Positions 33,921-42,839 of a DNA stretch of 64,000 nt are shown piece after piece. The number at the start of each line of letters is the position of its first letter. Position 1 is the first letter of the stretch. Location of the stretch: the NCBI GenBank assembly GCA_036374135.1, contig DASUUK010000074.1, positions 1 through 64,000 of the forward strand, in the 5' to 3' direction. The translations under genes and the position numbers were made by a program. The DNA comes from Euzebyales bacterium (GTDB lineage: Bacteria > Actinomycetota > Nitriliruptoria > Euzebyales > JAHELV01). The notes under the pieces were generated by a model, which did not search any database, was not told where the DNA came from, and saw only the letters and a program-made list of their open reading frames with translations.

Positions 33921-34634
33921 ATGGCAGGATCCGCTGGGTCAGTCGTTCGTCGTGCCAGCGCGGCGCTGCGTCGCGCGGGTGCCGCGGACATGGCGGTGGC
34001 GCAGCCGCGGTGGACGACCACGCTCGCCACGCGTGCACTCGCCAACGTGCGCTTCGAGGTCTCGACGCGCCGGCGGGCGGTCGCGCTCACGTTCGACGAC
34101 GGCCCGCACGGTGCGGTCACACCCGCGCTGCTGGACGTGCTCGCCGGCCACGACGCCACGGCGACGTTCTTCGTCATCGGCGGCCACGTCGTGGGCAACG
34201 AGACCGTCGTGCGGCGCATCGTCGACGACGGGCACGAGCTCGGCGCGCACGGCATGAACGCCGCGCCGGACGTGATGGTGACGCGTGCGGGGTTCGAGCG
34301 TGAGCTCCTGGCCTGCGTCGACACGCTGGCGCCGTGGGGACGCATCCGCTACTTCCGGCCCGCGTCAGGGTGGATCCGTCCCGACCAGCTCGCCGTCGCA
34401 CGTCGTCACGGCCTGACGTGCGCGTTGGGCTCCATCACGCTGGCGCGCGATCCGATCACGGCGCCCGACCGCGCCGCGCGGCTGCTGGACCGGCGGGTGC
34501 GACCCGGTGCCATCCTCGTGCTGCACGAAGGCGCCGCCGAACGCGCCAACGTGGTCGAATGCGTCGATGTCCTGCTCTCGCGGCTGCGCACGCGCGGGTA
34601 CACGGCCGTCGCCCTGTGCGAGCTCGACAGCTGA
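33921..34634 (+). CDS. polysaccharide deacetylase (NodB fold), possibly altered metal site
   Basis: A 237-residue NodB-homology protein. The catalytic aspartate/metal aspartate motif VALTFDDGPHG is intact (about 54-64). The second motif reads LGAHGMNAAPDVM. It keeps the first histidine, but the family H-x3-H is not met: there is no histidine where HSxxHP is expected. RYFRPASGW (motif 3) and ILVLHEG (motif 5 histidine) are present. It may deacetylate a cell-wall polymer, or have lost activity. No signal peptide is obvious. The start at 33921 is the first ATG after the HerA stop; a shorter form from residue 23 is possible. Confidence 0.8.
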   Translation: MAGSAGSVVRRASAALRRAGAADMAVAQPRWTTTLATRALANVRFEVSTRRRAVALTFDDGPHGAVTPALLDVLAGHDATATFFVIGGHVVGNETVVRRIVDDGHELGAHGMNAAPDVMVTRAGFERELLACVDTLAPWGRIRYFRPASGWIRPDQLAVARRHGLTCALGSITLARDPITAPDRAARLLDRRVRPGAILVLHEGAAERANVVECVDVLLSRLRTRGYTAVALCELDS

Positions 34635-34662
34635 CCCGCGGACGACCGGAGGTGCGCGCCGG

Positions 34663-35817
34663 TCAGACGTGGGCGTAGCGGTCGCGGAACCAGTTGGCGA
34701 TCACGACGTCGGTCGACGAGTGCAGCACGATCGACACCGTCGCGGCGAGCGCGACGGCCTGGAACAGCAGCGACGCATCGGCGATGTCGGACTGCAGGAT
34801 GAGCAGGCCGTAGACGACGCTGGCGAACCCCTTCGGGCCGAACCACGAGGCGACCGCGTACTCACCCTTGTGCAACCCGGTGCCGGCCAGGGCGACGGGC
34901 AGCGTCAGCGGTCGGACGACCACGACGGCCACCACCGCGAACACGTACACCGGCCAGCGCGCGACCGTGAAGACCTCCGGGATGAGGAACGTGCCGAACA
35001 CGAACAGCGCCGCGAGCTTGAACATCTCGGCGACGACCTCACCGAACTCGTGGAACGCCTCACGTGCCCGCGGACCGGTGCTGGCGACCGTCACACCCGC
35101 GGCGAACGCTGCGAGGAACAGGTTCGCGTGGGTGACCGACGAGACCGTGTAGACCAGCAGACCGATCGCGAACCCGTTGAGCTGCTCGTACGGCCCGGAC
35201 GCCGCGAAGAAGCGTGACTGTTCGAGGCGGATCGTGATCAGGGGGATCAGGATGCCGACGAGCAGCCCGAGGCCGACCTCTTCGAGCGCCGTCGCCGCTT
35301 CGGTGTCCCCCCCGCTGGCGGCCAGCAGCACGAGCACGATCGGAAGCGCGAGACCGTCGTTGATGCCGCTCTCGACGTTGAGCAGGTGACGCAGCCGGTA
35401 GGGCACCTCGGGGCGTCCCACGATCGCGGACGCGAACACGGGATCGGTCGGACTGAGCGCCGCCCCCAGCAGGAACGCCTCGACCCACGGCAGTCCGACG
35501 ATGTAGTGGCCCGCGACGGCCGTACCGACCAGCGTCAGGGGCATGCCGAGCAGCAGCGCGCGGCCCGGCAGCCGCCACGCCACGGCCAGGTCGCGCACGC
35601 CGACCAGCATGCCGTCGGTGAACAGCACGCTGAACAGCGCCAGCTCGGCGACGAGCTCGACGACCTCCTCGGGGCTCTCCGGCACGATGCCGACCCCCTG
35701 GATCAGCACGCCGCACGCGAGGAACATCACGGCGGTCGACAGAACGCTGCGCTCGGCCAGTGCGGAGATCAGCACGGCGAGCATGAGCGCGACGGCGAAG
35801 CCCAGGAGCAGCGTCAT
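34663..35817 (-). CDS. monovalent cation:proton antiporter (CPA1/NhaP type)
   Basis: A 384-residue membrane protein with 11-12 hydrophobic helices. The transport signatures ALSPTDPVFASAI and LNVESGINDGLALP include the essential aspartates of Na+/H+ exchangers. It begins directly with a helix and lacks the large cytoplasmic C-terminal domain of many CPA1 proteins, ending NWFRDRYAHV. It exchanges sodium or potassium for protons. It is convergent with the deacetylase gene and separated from the zur-znuC pair by 64 bp. It is not clearly part of either operon. Confidence 0.9.
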   Translation of the reverse strand: MTLLLGFAVALMLAVLISALAERSVLSTAVMFLACGVLIQGVGIVPESPEEVVELVAELALFSVLFTDGMLVGVRDLAVAWRLPGRALLLGMPLTLVGTAVAGHYIVGLPWVEAFLLGAALSPTDPVFASAIVGRPEVPYRLRHLLNVESGINDGLALPIVLVLLAASGGDTEAATALEEVGLGLLVGILIPLITIRLEQSRFFAASGPYEQLNGFAIGLLVYTVSSVTHANLFLAAFAAGVTVASTGPRAREAFHEFGEVVAEMFKLAALFVFGTFLIPEVFTVARWPVYVFAVVAVVVVRPLTLPVALAGTGLHKGEYAVASWFGPKGFASVVYGLLILQSDIADASLLFQAVALAATVSIVLHSSTDVVIANWFRDRYAHV

Positions 35818-35881
35818 GGCGCCCCAGGGTGACACATCCGCACACCGATTCCTGGCGCCTCGCGGGGCGGCGCGTCCGGCG

Positions 35882-36397
35882 CTACCTGACCGGCGAGCTC
35901 CCCGACTGGGCGTCGTCAGGCGGCAGGTCCGACGTGCCACACCCGGCGCACAGGCCGAAGATGTCGGCCCGGTGACCGGTCACGTGGAACCCGCGGCGCG
36001 ACGCCACGGCGTCGACCCACCGCTCGACCTCCTCGGCCGTGATCTCGTCGACCCGGTCGCACGACTCGCAGATCAGATGGTGGTGATGGTCCTCCGAGCA
36101 CAACCGGAACGCCTGCTCGCCGTCACGGGGGATGGCATCGAGCAACCCGGCATCCGCCAGGGACGCGAGGGTGCGGTAGACGGTCGTCAGGCCCACCGGC
36201 TCGCCACCGGCGCGCAGCTCGCCGTGCAGGTCCTGGGCCGTGATCGCGTCGGGCCGGCCGCGCAGCGCGTCGAGCACGGTCGCCCGTTGTCGCGTGGCGC
36301 GCAGACCCGCCTCGCGCAGTGCCTCCGAGGTCATGCTCACGTCGTCGGTCGTGGTCTGCCCGACCGCGCGGTCGCCGTTGTGGTGCGTGGCGCTCAT
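35882..36397 (-). CDS. zur: Fur-family repressor, probably Zur (zinc uptake regulator)
   Basis: A 171-residue Fur-family protein. A winged helix occupies about 22-90 (GLRATRQRATVLDALRG, GLTTVYRTLASLADAGLL). The metal motif EDHHHHLICESCDRV follows, and the second structural zinc pair is LCAGCG near the C-terminus. Zinc specificity is inferred from position: the gene overlaps znuC by four bases (ATGA) and a Zur-like palindrome lies upstream of znuC. The extra first 20 residues are poorly conserved; a downstream ATG at residue 22 is an alternative start. Confidence 0.88.
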   Translation of the reverse strand: MSATHHNGDRAVGQTTTDDVSMTSEALREAGLRATRQRATVLDALRGRPDAITAQDLHGELRAGGEPVGLTTVYRTLASLADAGLLDAIPRDGEQAFRLCSEDHHHHLICESCDRVDEITAEEVERWVDAVASRRGFHVTGHRADIFGLCAGCGTSDLPPDDAQSGSSPVR

Positions 36398-37191
36398 CGG
36401 CGATCCACCACGACGTCCTGGCAGCCGACATGCTCGTCGAGGTGGGCGACGCCCGGCTCGTCGGTGACGTGCCGGCCACGGTACGCCGCCCGCAGGTTCG
36501 CGGCGGTGATCACCTCGGCCGGGGAGCCGGCCGCGACCACTGTGCCGGACAGCAGGACCACGTGGTCGGCACGCTCGGCGTCCTCGAGGTCGTGGGTGGC
36601 CACGACCACCGCCCCGCCCGCATCGCGGACGTCGGAGGTGACCGACATGATGGCCTCGCGGCTCGCGAGATCCAGACCTGTGACCGGCTCGTCGAGCAGC
36701 AGCAGCTCGGCCTCCTGCGCCAGCCCCTGGCCCACGAGCACCCGCTGGCGCTGACCTCCGGAGAGCTCTCGGAGGTGGCGGTCAGCCAGATCGGCGATGT
36801 CGAGACGGTCGAGCGCGGCGTCGACGGCCCGGCGGTCGGCGGCCGTCAGGCGGCCGAGCAGGCCGCGGCGCGCGTAGCGGCCCATGGTCACGACCTCGCG
36901 CACGGTCACCGGAAGCGACTGGTTGGCCGGCGTCGACTGCAGCACGTAGGCGACCCGGGCGGACAGGCCGTTGCGCCCCGGACGGTTGCCGAGCACCCGC
37001 AGATCCCCGGCCGTCACGGGCACCAGGCCGGCGATCGCCGACAGCAGCGTCGACTTGCCCGACCCGTTGGGTCCGACCAGCGCCGTGACCGCACCTCCGG
37101 GCAGCCGGAGATCGCAGGCCCGCAGCACGACACGCGCCCCGTAGGCCACGGCGACCGCCGTGGCCTCGACAACCGGTGGAGCCACTGGCAC
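36394..37191 (-). CDS. znuC: zinc ABC transporter ATP-binding protein
   Basis: A 265-residue ABC ATPase. Walker A is LVGPNGSGKSTLLSAIAG, the Q-loop region is YVLQSTPANQSLPVTV, the signature is LRELSGGQRQRVLVGQGL, and Walker B is LLLLDEPVTGLDL. THDLEDAERADHV carries the switch histidine. It supplies energy to the ZnuB permease and ZnuA binding protein encoded divergently at 37298-39233. The GTG at 37191 is taken as start because the longer frame would begin inside the operator. A second GTG lies two codons downstream. The order znuC-zur on one strand opposite znuA-znuB forms a compact zinc module. Confidence 0.92.
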   Translation of the reverse strand: MPVAPPVVEATAVAVAYGARVVLRACDLRLPGGAVTALVGPNGSGKSTLLSAIAGLVPVTAGDLRVLGNRPGRNGLSARVAYVLQSTPANQSLPVTVREVVTMGRYARRGLLGRLTAADRRAVDAALDRLDIADLADRHLRELSGGQRQRVLVGQGLAQEAELLLLDEPVTGLDLASREAIMSVTSDVRDAGGAVVVATHDLEDAERADHVVLLSGTVVAAGSPAEVITAANLRAAYRGRHVTDEPGVAHLDEHVGCQDVVVDRR

Positions 37192-37216
37192 GTCCGATCG
37201 GTCGGGGGCTCGAAGT

Positions 37217-37231
37217 TGGCAATGATTACCA
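37217..37231. promoter_or_regulatory. Zur-type operator between znuC and znuA
   Basis: TGGCAATGATTACCA is a 7-1-7 palindrome with six of seven pairs matching. It resembles the actinobacterial Zur box (TGAAAATGATTTTCA type). It lies 26 bp before the znuC start and 67 bp before znuA, so one site could repress both. Adjacent AGGTGCATGGTACACCT (37231-37247) adds a second, weaker palindrome with AGGTG/CACCT ends. Confidence 0.7.
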
Positions 37232-37297
37232 GGTGCATGGTACACCTGTATCGACCCTCTTGTTGAACATCGTTCCCGATATCATCTGGACATCCCC

Positions 37298-38272
37298 ATG
37301 CGCAGCGCTTCCCACATGCACCGCTGCCGGCGCGCCTCCGGTCCGCGCGGACTGGCATGGCTGGCGATCGTTGCGTTGCTGACGGCGTGCACGTCGCAGG
37401 CGGCCACGACCGCGAGCGAACCCGGGCCCGGCGGCGTTGCGATCGTCGCGACCACGGCGATCATGGGCGACGTCGCCCGCAATCTCGCCGCGGACGACGA
37501 CCGGGTCTCGGTACTGATGGACGCGGGCGCCGATCCCCACACGTTCGAGCCGTCGGCGCGCCAGATCGCGGAGCTGGCCGACGCCGATCTGGTCGTCGCC
37601 AACGGCGCGGGCCTCGAGGAGGGACTCGACGATGCGCTCGACGAGGCCGCGGCGGCCGGCGTCCCGATCTTCTTCGCCGCCGACCACGTCGACACCCTGG
37701 CCGCCGATGACGACGATGACCACGGGACGAGCAGGGACGACGCCGTCGACCCGCACATCTGGATGGATCCGGCACGGATGGCGGACGCGGTCCGCGCCCT
37801 CGGCAGGCAGATCGGCGTCCAGACCGATGCACCGCAGGCCGCTGCGGACCGCGCGCAGCCGTACGCCGGACAACTGGCCGACCTGGACCGCCGGATCGAG
37901 GAGATGCTGGCCGACATCCCGAGCGAGCGTCGGACGCTGGTGAGCAACCATGCGTCGCTGAGCTACTTCGCCGACCGCTACGATCTGCGGATCGTCGGCA
38001 CCGTCATCCCGGGGGTGTCGACCGGCGGCGAACCGAGCGCGCGCGAGATCGAGGCGCTCGCCGAGGCCATCCGACGCGAGGAGGTCCCGGCGATCTTCAC
38101 CGACAGCACCGCACCGTCGCAGCTCGCCGCGACCCTCGCGCGCGAGACCGGCACGGACGTCCAGGTCGTCGAGCTCTACACGGGATCACTGGGCACCGGC
38201 GACGAGGCGACGACGTACCTGGAGATGCTGGAGACGGACGCCCAACGCATCAGCGAGGCGCTGCGTCCGTGA
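37298..38272 (+). CDS. znuA: zinc ABC transporter substrate-binding lipoprotein
   Basis: A 324-residue cluster A-I solute-binding protein. The lipoprotein signal ends in LLTAC (cysteine near 30). Metal-binding histidines are in MDAGADPHTFEPSA (about 81), DPHIWMDP (about 153), and SNHASLSYFADRYDL (about 215), with a late acidic site in IFTDSTAPSQL. A short aspartate-rich loop with one histidine (ADDDDDHGTS) replaces the longer His-rich loop of many ZnuA proteins. It captures zinc, or possibly manganese, outside the membrane. The neighbouring Fur-family gene and Zur-like operator favour zinc. It is followed by znuB after 70 bp. Confidence 0.92.
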   Translation: MRSASHMHRCRRASGPRGLAWLAIVALLTACTSQAATTASEPGPGGVAIVATTAIMGDVARNLAADDDRVSVLMDAGADPHTFEPSARQIAELADADLVVANGAGLEEGLDDALDEAAAAGVPIFFAADHVDTLAADDDDDHGTSRDDAVDPHIWMDPARMADAVRALGRQIGVQTDAPQAAADRAQPYAGQLADLDRRIEEMLADIPSERRTLVSNHASLSYFADRYDLRIVGTVIPGVSTGGEPSAREIEALAEAIRREEVPAIFTDSTAPSQLAATLARETGTDVQVVELYTGSLGTGDEATTYLEMLETDAQRISEALRP

Positions 38273-38342
38273 ACCGCACGGCCGGAACCGCCGGCGGCGC
38301 GCGAGCGCGGCCGCACACACCCGACGACACGAGCAGGTGACC

Positions 38343-39233
38343 ATGACGCCGATCGAGGTGCTCATCGAGCCCTTCACGGCCGCGTTCATGCAGCGGGCGC
38401 TGCTGGCCGGCGCACTGGCGGCGGTGACGTGCTCGCTGGTCGGCACCTGGGTGGTGCTGCGGGGCCTGACCTTCATGGGCGACGCGTTGGCACACGGCGT
38501 GCTCCCCGGCATCGCGGTCGCCTACCTGCTGGCCGGTGGCAACGCGACCGCCACGATCGTGGGTGCGAGCGTCGCGGCCGTCGTCATGATCGCCGGCGTG
38601 GACGCGGTCCAGCGGCACTCGCACCTGCCGGCGGACGCCGGCATCGGCCTGCTGTTCATCGGGATGCTCGCGCTCGGCGTGATGATCATCTCGCGGGGGG
38701 CGTCCTACGCGGGTGACCTGCTGGGCTTCCTGTTCGGAGCCGCACTGGGCACGCCACCGGGAGCCATCGTCGTGCAGGCCGTGGCGGTCGTCGTGACGCT
38801 GGTCGGCGTCGTCGTGTTCCACCGCGCGTTCCTGGCGTTGAGCTTCGACGAACGCAAGGCGCAGGGGTTGGGCCTGCACCCCGCGGCGGCGCGGGTGGTG
38901 CTGCTGGCGTTGATCGCCGTCGCGATCATCAGCTCGTTCCAGACCGTCGGCAACCTGCTGGTCTACGGTCTGCTGATCGCCCCGCCGGCGGCTGCGAGCC
39001 TGTTGGCGCGACGGGTGGCGGCGATGATGTCGACCGCGGTCGTCATCGGAGTCCTGAGCGTCTACGTGGGTCTGCTGGCCAGCTACCACCTCGATCTGGC
39101 GGCGGGAGCGGCGATGGCCGGGGTCGCGGTCGCGACCTTCTTCGTCGTGCTGGCGGTGACCGAACTGCGCAACGCCACACGGCACCGGCCGGCCGCACGG
39201 CGCGCGATCGCGGGAGCGGGCAGCCACCGCTGA
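38343..39233 (+). CDS. znuB: zinc ABC transporter permease
   Basis: A 296-residue metal ABC-3 permease with eight or nine membrane helices. Typical segments are GTWVVLRGLTFMGDALAHGV near the N-terminus, LLGFLFGAALGTP, ALSFDERKAQGLGL (the loop that contacts the ATPase), and LLVYGLLIAPPAAASLLARR. It forms the channel for zinc delivered by ZnuA and driven by ZnuC. The ATG at 38343 is preferred over GTG two codons upstream, because AGGTGACC lies at suitable distance. The tail is basic. Confidence 0.92.
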   Translation: MTPIEVLIEPFTAAFMQRALLAGALAAVTCSLVGTWVVLRGLTFMGDALAHGVLPGIAVAYLLAGGNATATIVGASVAAVVMIAGVDAVQRHSHLPADAGIGLLFIGMLALGVMIISRGASYAGDLLGFLFGAALGTPPGAIVVQAVAVVVTLVGVVVFHRAFLALSFDERKAQGLGLHPAAARVVLLALIAVAIISSFQTVGNLLVYGLLIAPPAAASLLARRVAAMMSTAVVIGVLSVYVGLLASYHLDLAAGAAMAGVAVATFFVVLAVTELRNATRHRPAARRAIAGAGSHR

Positions 39234-39354
39234 TCCCTGATCGGCGATCCGTCGCGGCATCGAAGATCAGGAAGATCCCTGAGCGTCCCGGGCCGCCGAC
39301 GGCTCTACCGTCGTAGCAGTTCCCACGGACGGCGATCGACGTCAGGAGCCCACC

Positions 39355-39552
39355 ATGTCGTCCACCAGACCCCGACGCCTGTACCGCTCCCGCCACCACC
39401 GTGTGCTGGCCGGCGTGTGCGGCGGCATCGCCGACTACTTCGGCCTGGACCCGACGGTGGTGCGGGTCGCCTTCCTGGTGTCGTTCCTGATCCCCGGCCC
39501 GCAGGCCGTGTTCTACCTGGTGGCCTGGATCGTGATGCCCGACGAGCCCTAG
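39355..39552 (+). CDS. PspC-domain small membrane protein
   Basis: A 65-residue protein that is a nearly complete PspC domain: RLYRSRHHRVLAGVCGGIAD, YFGLDPTVVRVAFLVSFL, and the hydrophobic end PQAVFYLVAWIVMPDEP. PspC proteins are stress-related membrane proteins; free-standing forms are common in actinobacteria. CAGGAG precedes the ATG by eight bases. It stands alone between znuB and the imuA' operon. Confidence 0.92.
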   Translation: MSSTRPRRLYRSRHHRVLAGVCGGIADYFGLDPTVVRVAFLVSFLIPGPQAVFYLVAWIVMPDEP

Positions 39553-39631
39553 GACGACCGTGGGACGGTGACCCATGATCGTCGCCCCGTCCACCCGATC
39601 GACCCTTGACCGGTCAGCGGCGTTGCCTTCG

Positions 39632-39647
39632 TCGAACACATGTTCGA
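39632..39647. promoter_or_regulatory. LexA (SOS) box of imuA'-imuB
   Basis: TCGAAC-ACAT-GTTCGA matches the mycobacterial/actinobacterial LexA box TCGAAC-N4-GTTCGA exactly and ends 11 bp before the GTG start of imuA'. Such a close box implies a short or leaderless transcript. Confidence 0.93.
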
Positions 39648-39658
39648 TACTGTGATGT

Positions 39659-40363
39659 GTGTCCCAACAAGCTCCCGGAGCCGTGGTCGCACCAGCATCG
39701 ACGCTGACCGGACGGCGTGACCACCTGCTGCCCACCGCACCAGCCCTGCAGCCGCTGTTCCCCGACGCCGCGCTGCGACGGGGCAGCATCGTCGGTGTGT
39801 CCGGCACCGGCGCGACGTCCCTGCTCCTCGCGCTGCTCGCAGCCCCCAACGCGGCCGGCGCCTGGTGCGCCGCGGTCGGGCTGGATTCGCTGGGCCTGCT
39901 GGCCGCCGAAGGAGCCGGCGTCGATCTGCAGCGGTTCGTGCTGGTGCCCGATCCCGGACCCGACTGGCCGACGATCGTCGCGGCGCTGCTCGACGCGTTC
40001 GAGGTCGTCGCGCTGCGCCCACCCTCCCGACCCGCCGCCGCGGCGCAGCGCCGGCTGGCGGCCCGGGTCCGTGAACGCCGCCGGGCGTTGCTCGTGCTGC
40101 CGGACCATGCGTCGACGGGGTGGTCGTTCGACGTCAGCATGACCGGCACCGCCGCGGTGTGGGAGGGCCTGGGATGGGGTGCGGGTCACCTGCGCGGTCG
40201 ACAGGTCCGTGTACGTGCCGAAGGGAGGCGGCTTGCCGGACGCCCCCGCCATGCCGGGGTGTGGCTGCCCGATCAGGACGGTGAGGTCTCTGCGGCACGA
40301 CCCGTCGCCACCGCCACTCCGCTGCATCGCGACGACGAGCGGAACCGGAGCGGCGTCGCGTGA
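39659..40363 (+). CDS. imuA': ImuA'-like RecA-fold accessory protein of the SOS mutasome
   Basis: A 234-residue protein with a degenerate RecA-like core. GSIVGVSGTGATSLLLALLA stands where a P-loop would be (GTGATS lacks the lysine), with later alternating strands VVALRPP and RALLVLPDHA. It is directly followed by imuB with a four-base overlap (GTGA) and has a perfect LexA box just upstream. These contexts define the actinobacterial imuA' rather than its sequence alone. The ImuA' proteins help ImuB and DnaE2 carry out damage-induced mutagenesis. The loss of the P-loop lysine suggests it does not hydrolyse ATP, which is expected for this family. Confidence 0.85.
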   Translation: MSQQAPGAVVAPASTLTGRRDHLLPTAPALQPLFPDAALRRGSIVGVSGTGATSLLLALLAAPNAAGAWCAAVGLDSLGLLAAEGAGVDLQRFVLVPDPGPDWPTIVAALLDAFEVVALRPPSRPAAAAQRRLAARVRERRRALLVLPDHASTGWSFDVSMTGTAAVWEGLGWGAGHLRGRQVRVRAEGRRLAGRPRHAGVWLPDQDGEVSAARPVATATPLHRDDERNRSGVA

Positions 40364-41961
40364 CGCGGGACGCCGCGCGCCGCACGCTGGTGGTCGGGTG
40401 CACCGACTGGCCGCTGACGGCCGCGGGCATCGCGCCCGGCCGGCCGGCGGCGGTCCTCGCCAGCCACAGGGTGGTCGCCGCGAGCGCGGCCGCGCGCGCC
40501 GCCGGGGTGGCACGCGGCCAACGCCAACGCGAGGCACAGGCCCGCTGTCCCGACCTGACGCTGCTGCCCTCCGCACCCGACGCCGAGGCGCGGGCGTTCG
40601 AGCCGGTCGCGACCGCGGTCGCCGCGTTCAGCCCTCGCGTGGAGATCGTCCGACCGGGCGTGGTCGCGCTGGCGACCAGGGGTCCGTCGCGGTACTTCGG
40701 CGGCGACGCTGCGCTGGTGGCCGGGATCGCCGACGCCGTCACGGATGTGTTGGCAGAGATCTCCCCTACAGATCAGCGCGAGGACCGGTGCCGGGTCGGC
40801 ATCGCCGACGGGCTGTTCGGGGCGCTGCTCGCAGCCAGCCGCCGCGTCGTGGTGCCACCGGGCGGGACCGCCGCCTTCCTGGCCCCCTTCGCGGTCTCGA
40901 CCCTGGACCGCCCCGAGCTGACCGACCTGCTGCGTCGTCTGGGGATCACCACCCTGGGGGCGCTGGCCGCATGCGACGACCGCGACGTCCTCGACCGGTT
41001 CGGCAACGACGGCGCACGGGCGCTCCGGCTGGCCCGTGGCCTGGACGAGCGTCCGCTGGTCCCCCACCCCCCCAGAACCGAGCTGCTGGTCAGCCAACCG
41101 TTCGACCCGCCCGCGGCGCGGGTCGACGTGGTGGCCTTCGCCGGCCGCGGGCTGGCCGAGTCGCTGCACCAGCGGCTGCAGCGCGCGGGTCTGGTGTGCA
41201 TGCGGCTGGCGGTGGAGCTCGAGACCGTACACGACGAACAACAGGTCCGGTTGTGGCGGCACCTGGACGGGGCGTTCACACCCGCCGCCATGGTCGACCG
41301 GCTGCGCTGGCAGCTGGAGGGTTGGTCGAACAGCTCGAACCGTCCGACCGCAGGGGTGTCGCTGGTACGCCTGCACGCCGACGAGTGTGCCCCGGCCGGC
41401 GAGGTGCAGCCCGATCTGTGGGACACCCACGCGACCATCGACGCCCAGGTCCGGCGGACGCTGGGCCGCGTGCAGGGCCTGCTGGGCCAGGAGCGGGTGC
41501 ACACCGCGGTGATCGGCGGCGGGCGCACCCATGCCGACCAGGTGCGACTGGTCGCCTGGGGCGATCCACGGGAGCCGGCGCGCCCCGGCCTGCCGGGGAC
41601 CGTCACCGTTCGGGTGCCCACCGGCGTCGAGATGCCACCGTGGCCGGGCAGGTTGCCACCGCCCGCCCCGGCGGTCGTCCATGCCGCCCCCCTGCCGGCC
41701 GACGTCCGCGACCGGTTCGACCGACCGGTGGTTGTCACGTCACGGTGCACCGCAACCGGTGAGCCGTCCCGCGTGTCGATCGCCGCGGGACCGTGGCTCG
41801 ACCTGGTCGGGTGGGCCGGACCCTGGCCGGTCGACGAGCGCTGGTGGGATGACGCCCAGGCGCGGCGACGGGCGCGCTTCCAGATGGCGCTGTCCGACGG
41901 CACCGCCCATCTGCTGGCGCTGGAGGACGGCCGGTGGTGGGTCGAGGCGACCTACGACTGA
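40360..41961 (+). CDS. imuB: ImuB, catalytically inactive Y-family polymerase homologue
   Basis: A 533-residue Y-family protein. The N-terminal strand TLVVGCTDWPLTAAGI replaces the catalytic DxDxFF of active polymerases, as expected of ImuB, which acts as a hub binding the beta clamp and DnaE2. The palm/fingers region (RCPDLTLLPS, SPRVEIVRPGVVALATRGPSR) and helix-hairpin-helix segment (LTDLLRRLGITTLGALAACDD) are present. A long C-terminal tail follows, including RPGLPGTVTVRVPTGVEMPP. It overlaps imuA' by four bases. The dnaE2 gene is 4.7 kb further on, not adjacent, but shares the same LexA control. Confidence 0.92.
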   Translation: MTRDAARRTLVVGCTDWPLTAAGIAPGRPAAVLASHRVVAASAAARAAGVARGQRQREAQARCPDLTLLPSAPDAEARAFEPVATAVAAFSPRVEIVRPGVVALATRGPSRYFGGDAALVAGIADAVTDVLAEISPTDQREDRCRVGIADGLFGALLAASRRVVVPPGGTAAFLAPFAVSTLDRPELTDLLRRLGITTLGALAACDDRDVLDRFGNDGARALRLARGLDERPLVPHPPRTELLVSQPFDPPAARVDVVAFAGRGLAESLHQRLQRAGLVCMRLAVELETVHDEQQVRLWRHLDGAFTPAAMVDRLRWQLEGWSNSSNRPTAGVSLVRLHADECAPAGEVQPDLWDTHATIDAQVRRTLGRVQGLLGQERVHTAVIGGGRTHADQVRLVAWGDPREPARPGLPGTVTVRVPTGVEMPPWPGRLPPPAPAVVHAAPLPADVRDRFDRPVVVTSRCTATGEPSRVSIAAGPWLDLVGWAGPWPVDERWWDDAQARRRARFQMALSDGTAHLLALEDGRWWVEATYD

Positions 41962-42072
41962 CGCCGACGCCACACCGCCGTCGCGCACGCCACGCTCACC
42001 GTGTGCCGCCGGGCCCCGATCCGCGACCGCGGCCGGCGCCCCGACACGGGCACCGACGATGTCAGGCGCGGA

Positions 42073-42762
42073 TCACTCGAGCGTCGACGGGTAGTCCAGA
42101 CGATCCAGCGGGACCACCACAGACGAGGCGATGTTGAGCGCGTTGGCGGCGATCCGTCCCAGGTGACGATATGTCAGCGCCAGCGCCACCGGCTGCGTCG
42201 AGCTGTCCCACCTTCCTGGTGCCGTGTCTCCGGTCGCATGCGGTACACCGGTCTCCGACTCACTTCGCACCACGTCGTCCAGGCGCGCCAGGCACGCCTG
42301 CTGGGCAGCGCGCGCACGCTTGATCAGATCCCGCGCGCCGTCGACGTCCTCGTGCTCGATCACCGTCGGCAGCTCCTCGAGCACCGCGACGACCGCGCCA
42401 CCAAGTTGTGCCAGATCGTCGCGTACGGACCCGGTCGGCGGCGTGATCAGCGCCGCCAGACCGCTGAGGCCCAGTGCCAGGTCGGTGATCCGCTCAGCGT
42501 CCTTGGCGATGCTCATGTAGGTCAGGCACGCGGGCATGTCACCGGCCCCGTGCACCGTCGCGTGGATCAGCAACTGCCTGCGCATGCTGATCTCCGCCGC
42601 ATCCGCCCGCTCCTCCAGCGTGGCGACCCGGCCGTGGGCGGTGGCCGGATCGATCTCACCGAGTCGTGCCGCCAGCGCCGTCGTCAGCGCCTCGCGCGCC
42701 TCGTGCAGCATGACGATGAAACCCGCCAGCACCCGGTCCAGGCTGTCACGGCGTCGCGGCAT
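42073..42762 (-). CDS. PhoU-domain protein
   Basis: A 229-residue, wholly helical protein with two PhoU-like three-helix repeats. The first contains the acidic metal-binding type motif LTYMSIAKDAERITDLALGL (about 80-99); the second contains ALTYRHLGRIAANALNIA (about 190-207). PhoU proteins regulate phosphate transporters. This one lies 77 bp downstream of a Na/Pi cotransporter gene on the same strand, suggesting it controls that transporter rather than PstSCAB. The start follows GGGGAG. Confidence 0.85.
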   Translation of the reverse strand: MPRRRDSLDRVLAGFIVMLHEAREALTTALAARLGEIDPATAHGRVATLEERADAAEISMRRQLLIHATVHGAGDMPACLTYMSIAKDAERITDLALGLSGLAALITPPTGSVRDDLAQLGGAVVAVLEELPTVIEHEDVDGARDLIKRARAAQQACLARLDDVVRSESETGVPHATGDTAPGRWDSSTQPVALALTYRHLGRIAANALNIASSVVVPLDRLDYPSTLE

Positions 42763-42839
42763 CCTCGGCTCCCCTCACCCAGCGTTGCACGCACCGTACC
42801 GCGCCGGTATCGGGCGCGTGTCCCCCGGAACAGCGCCCG

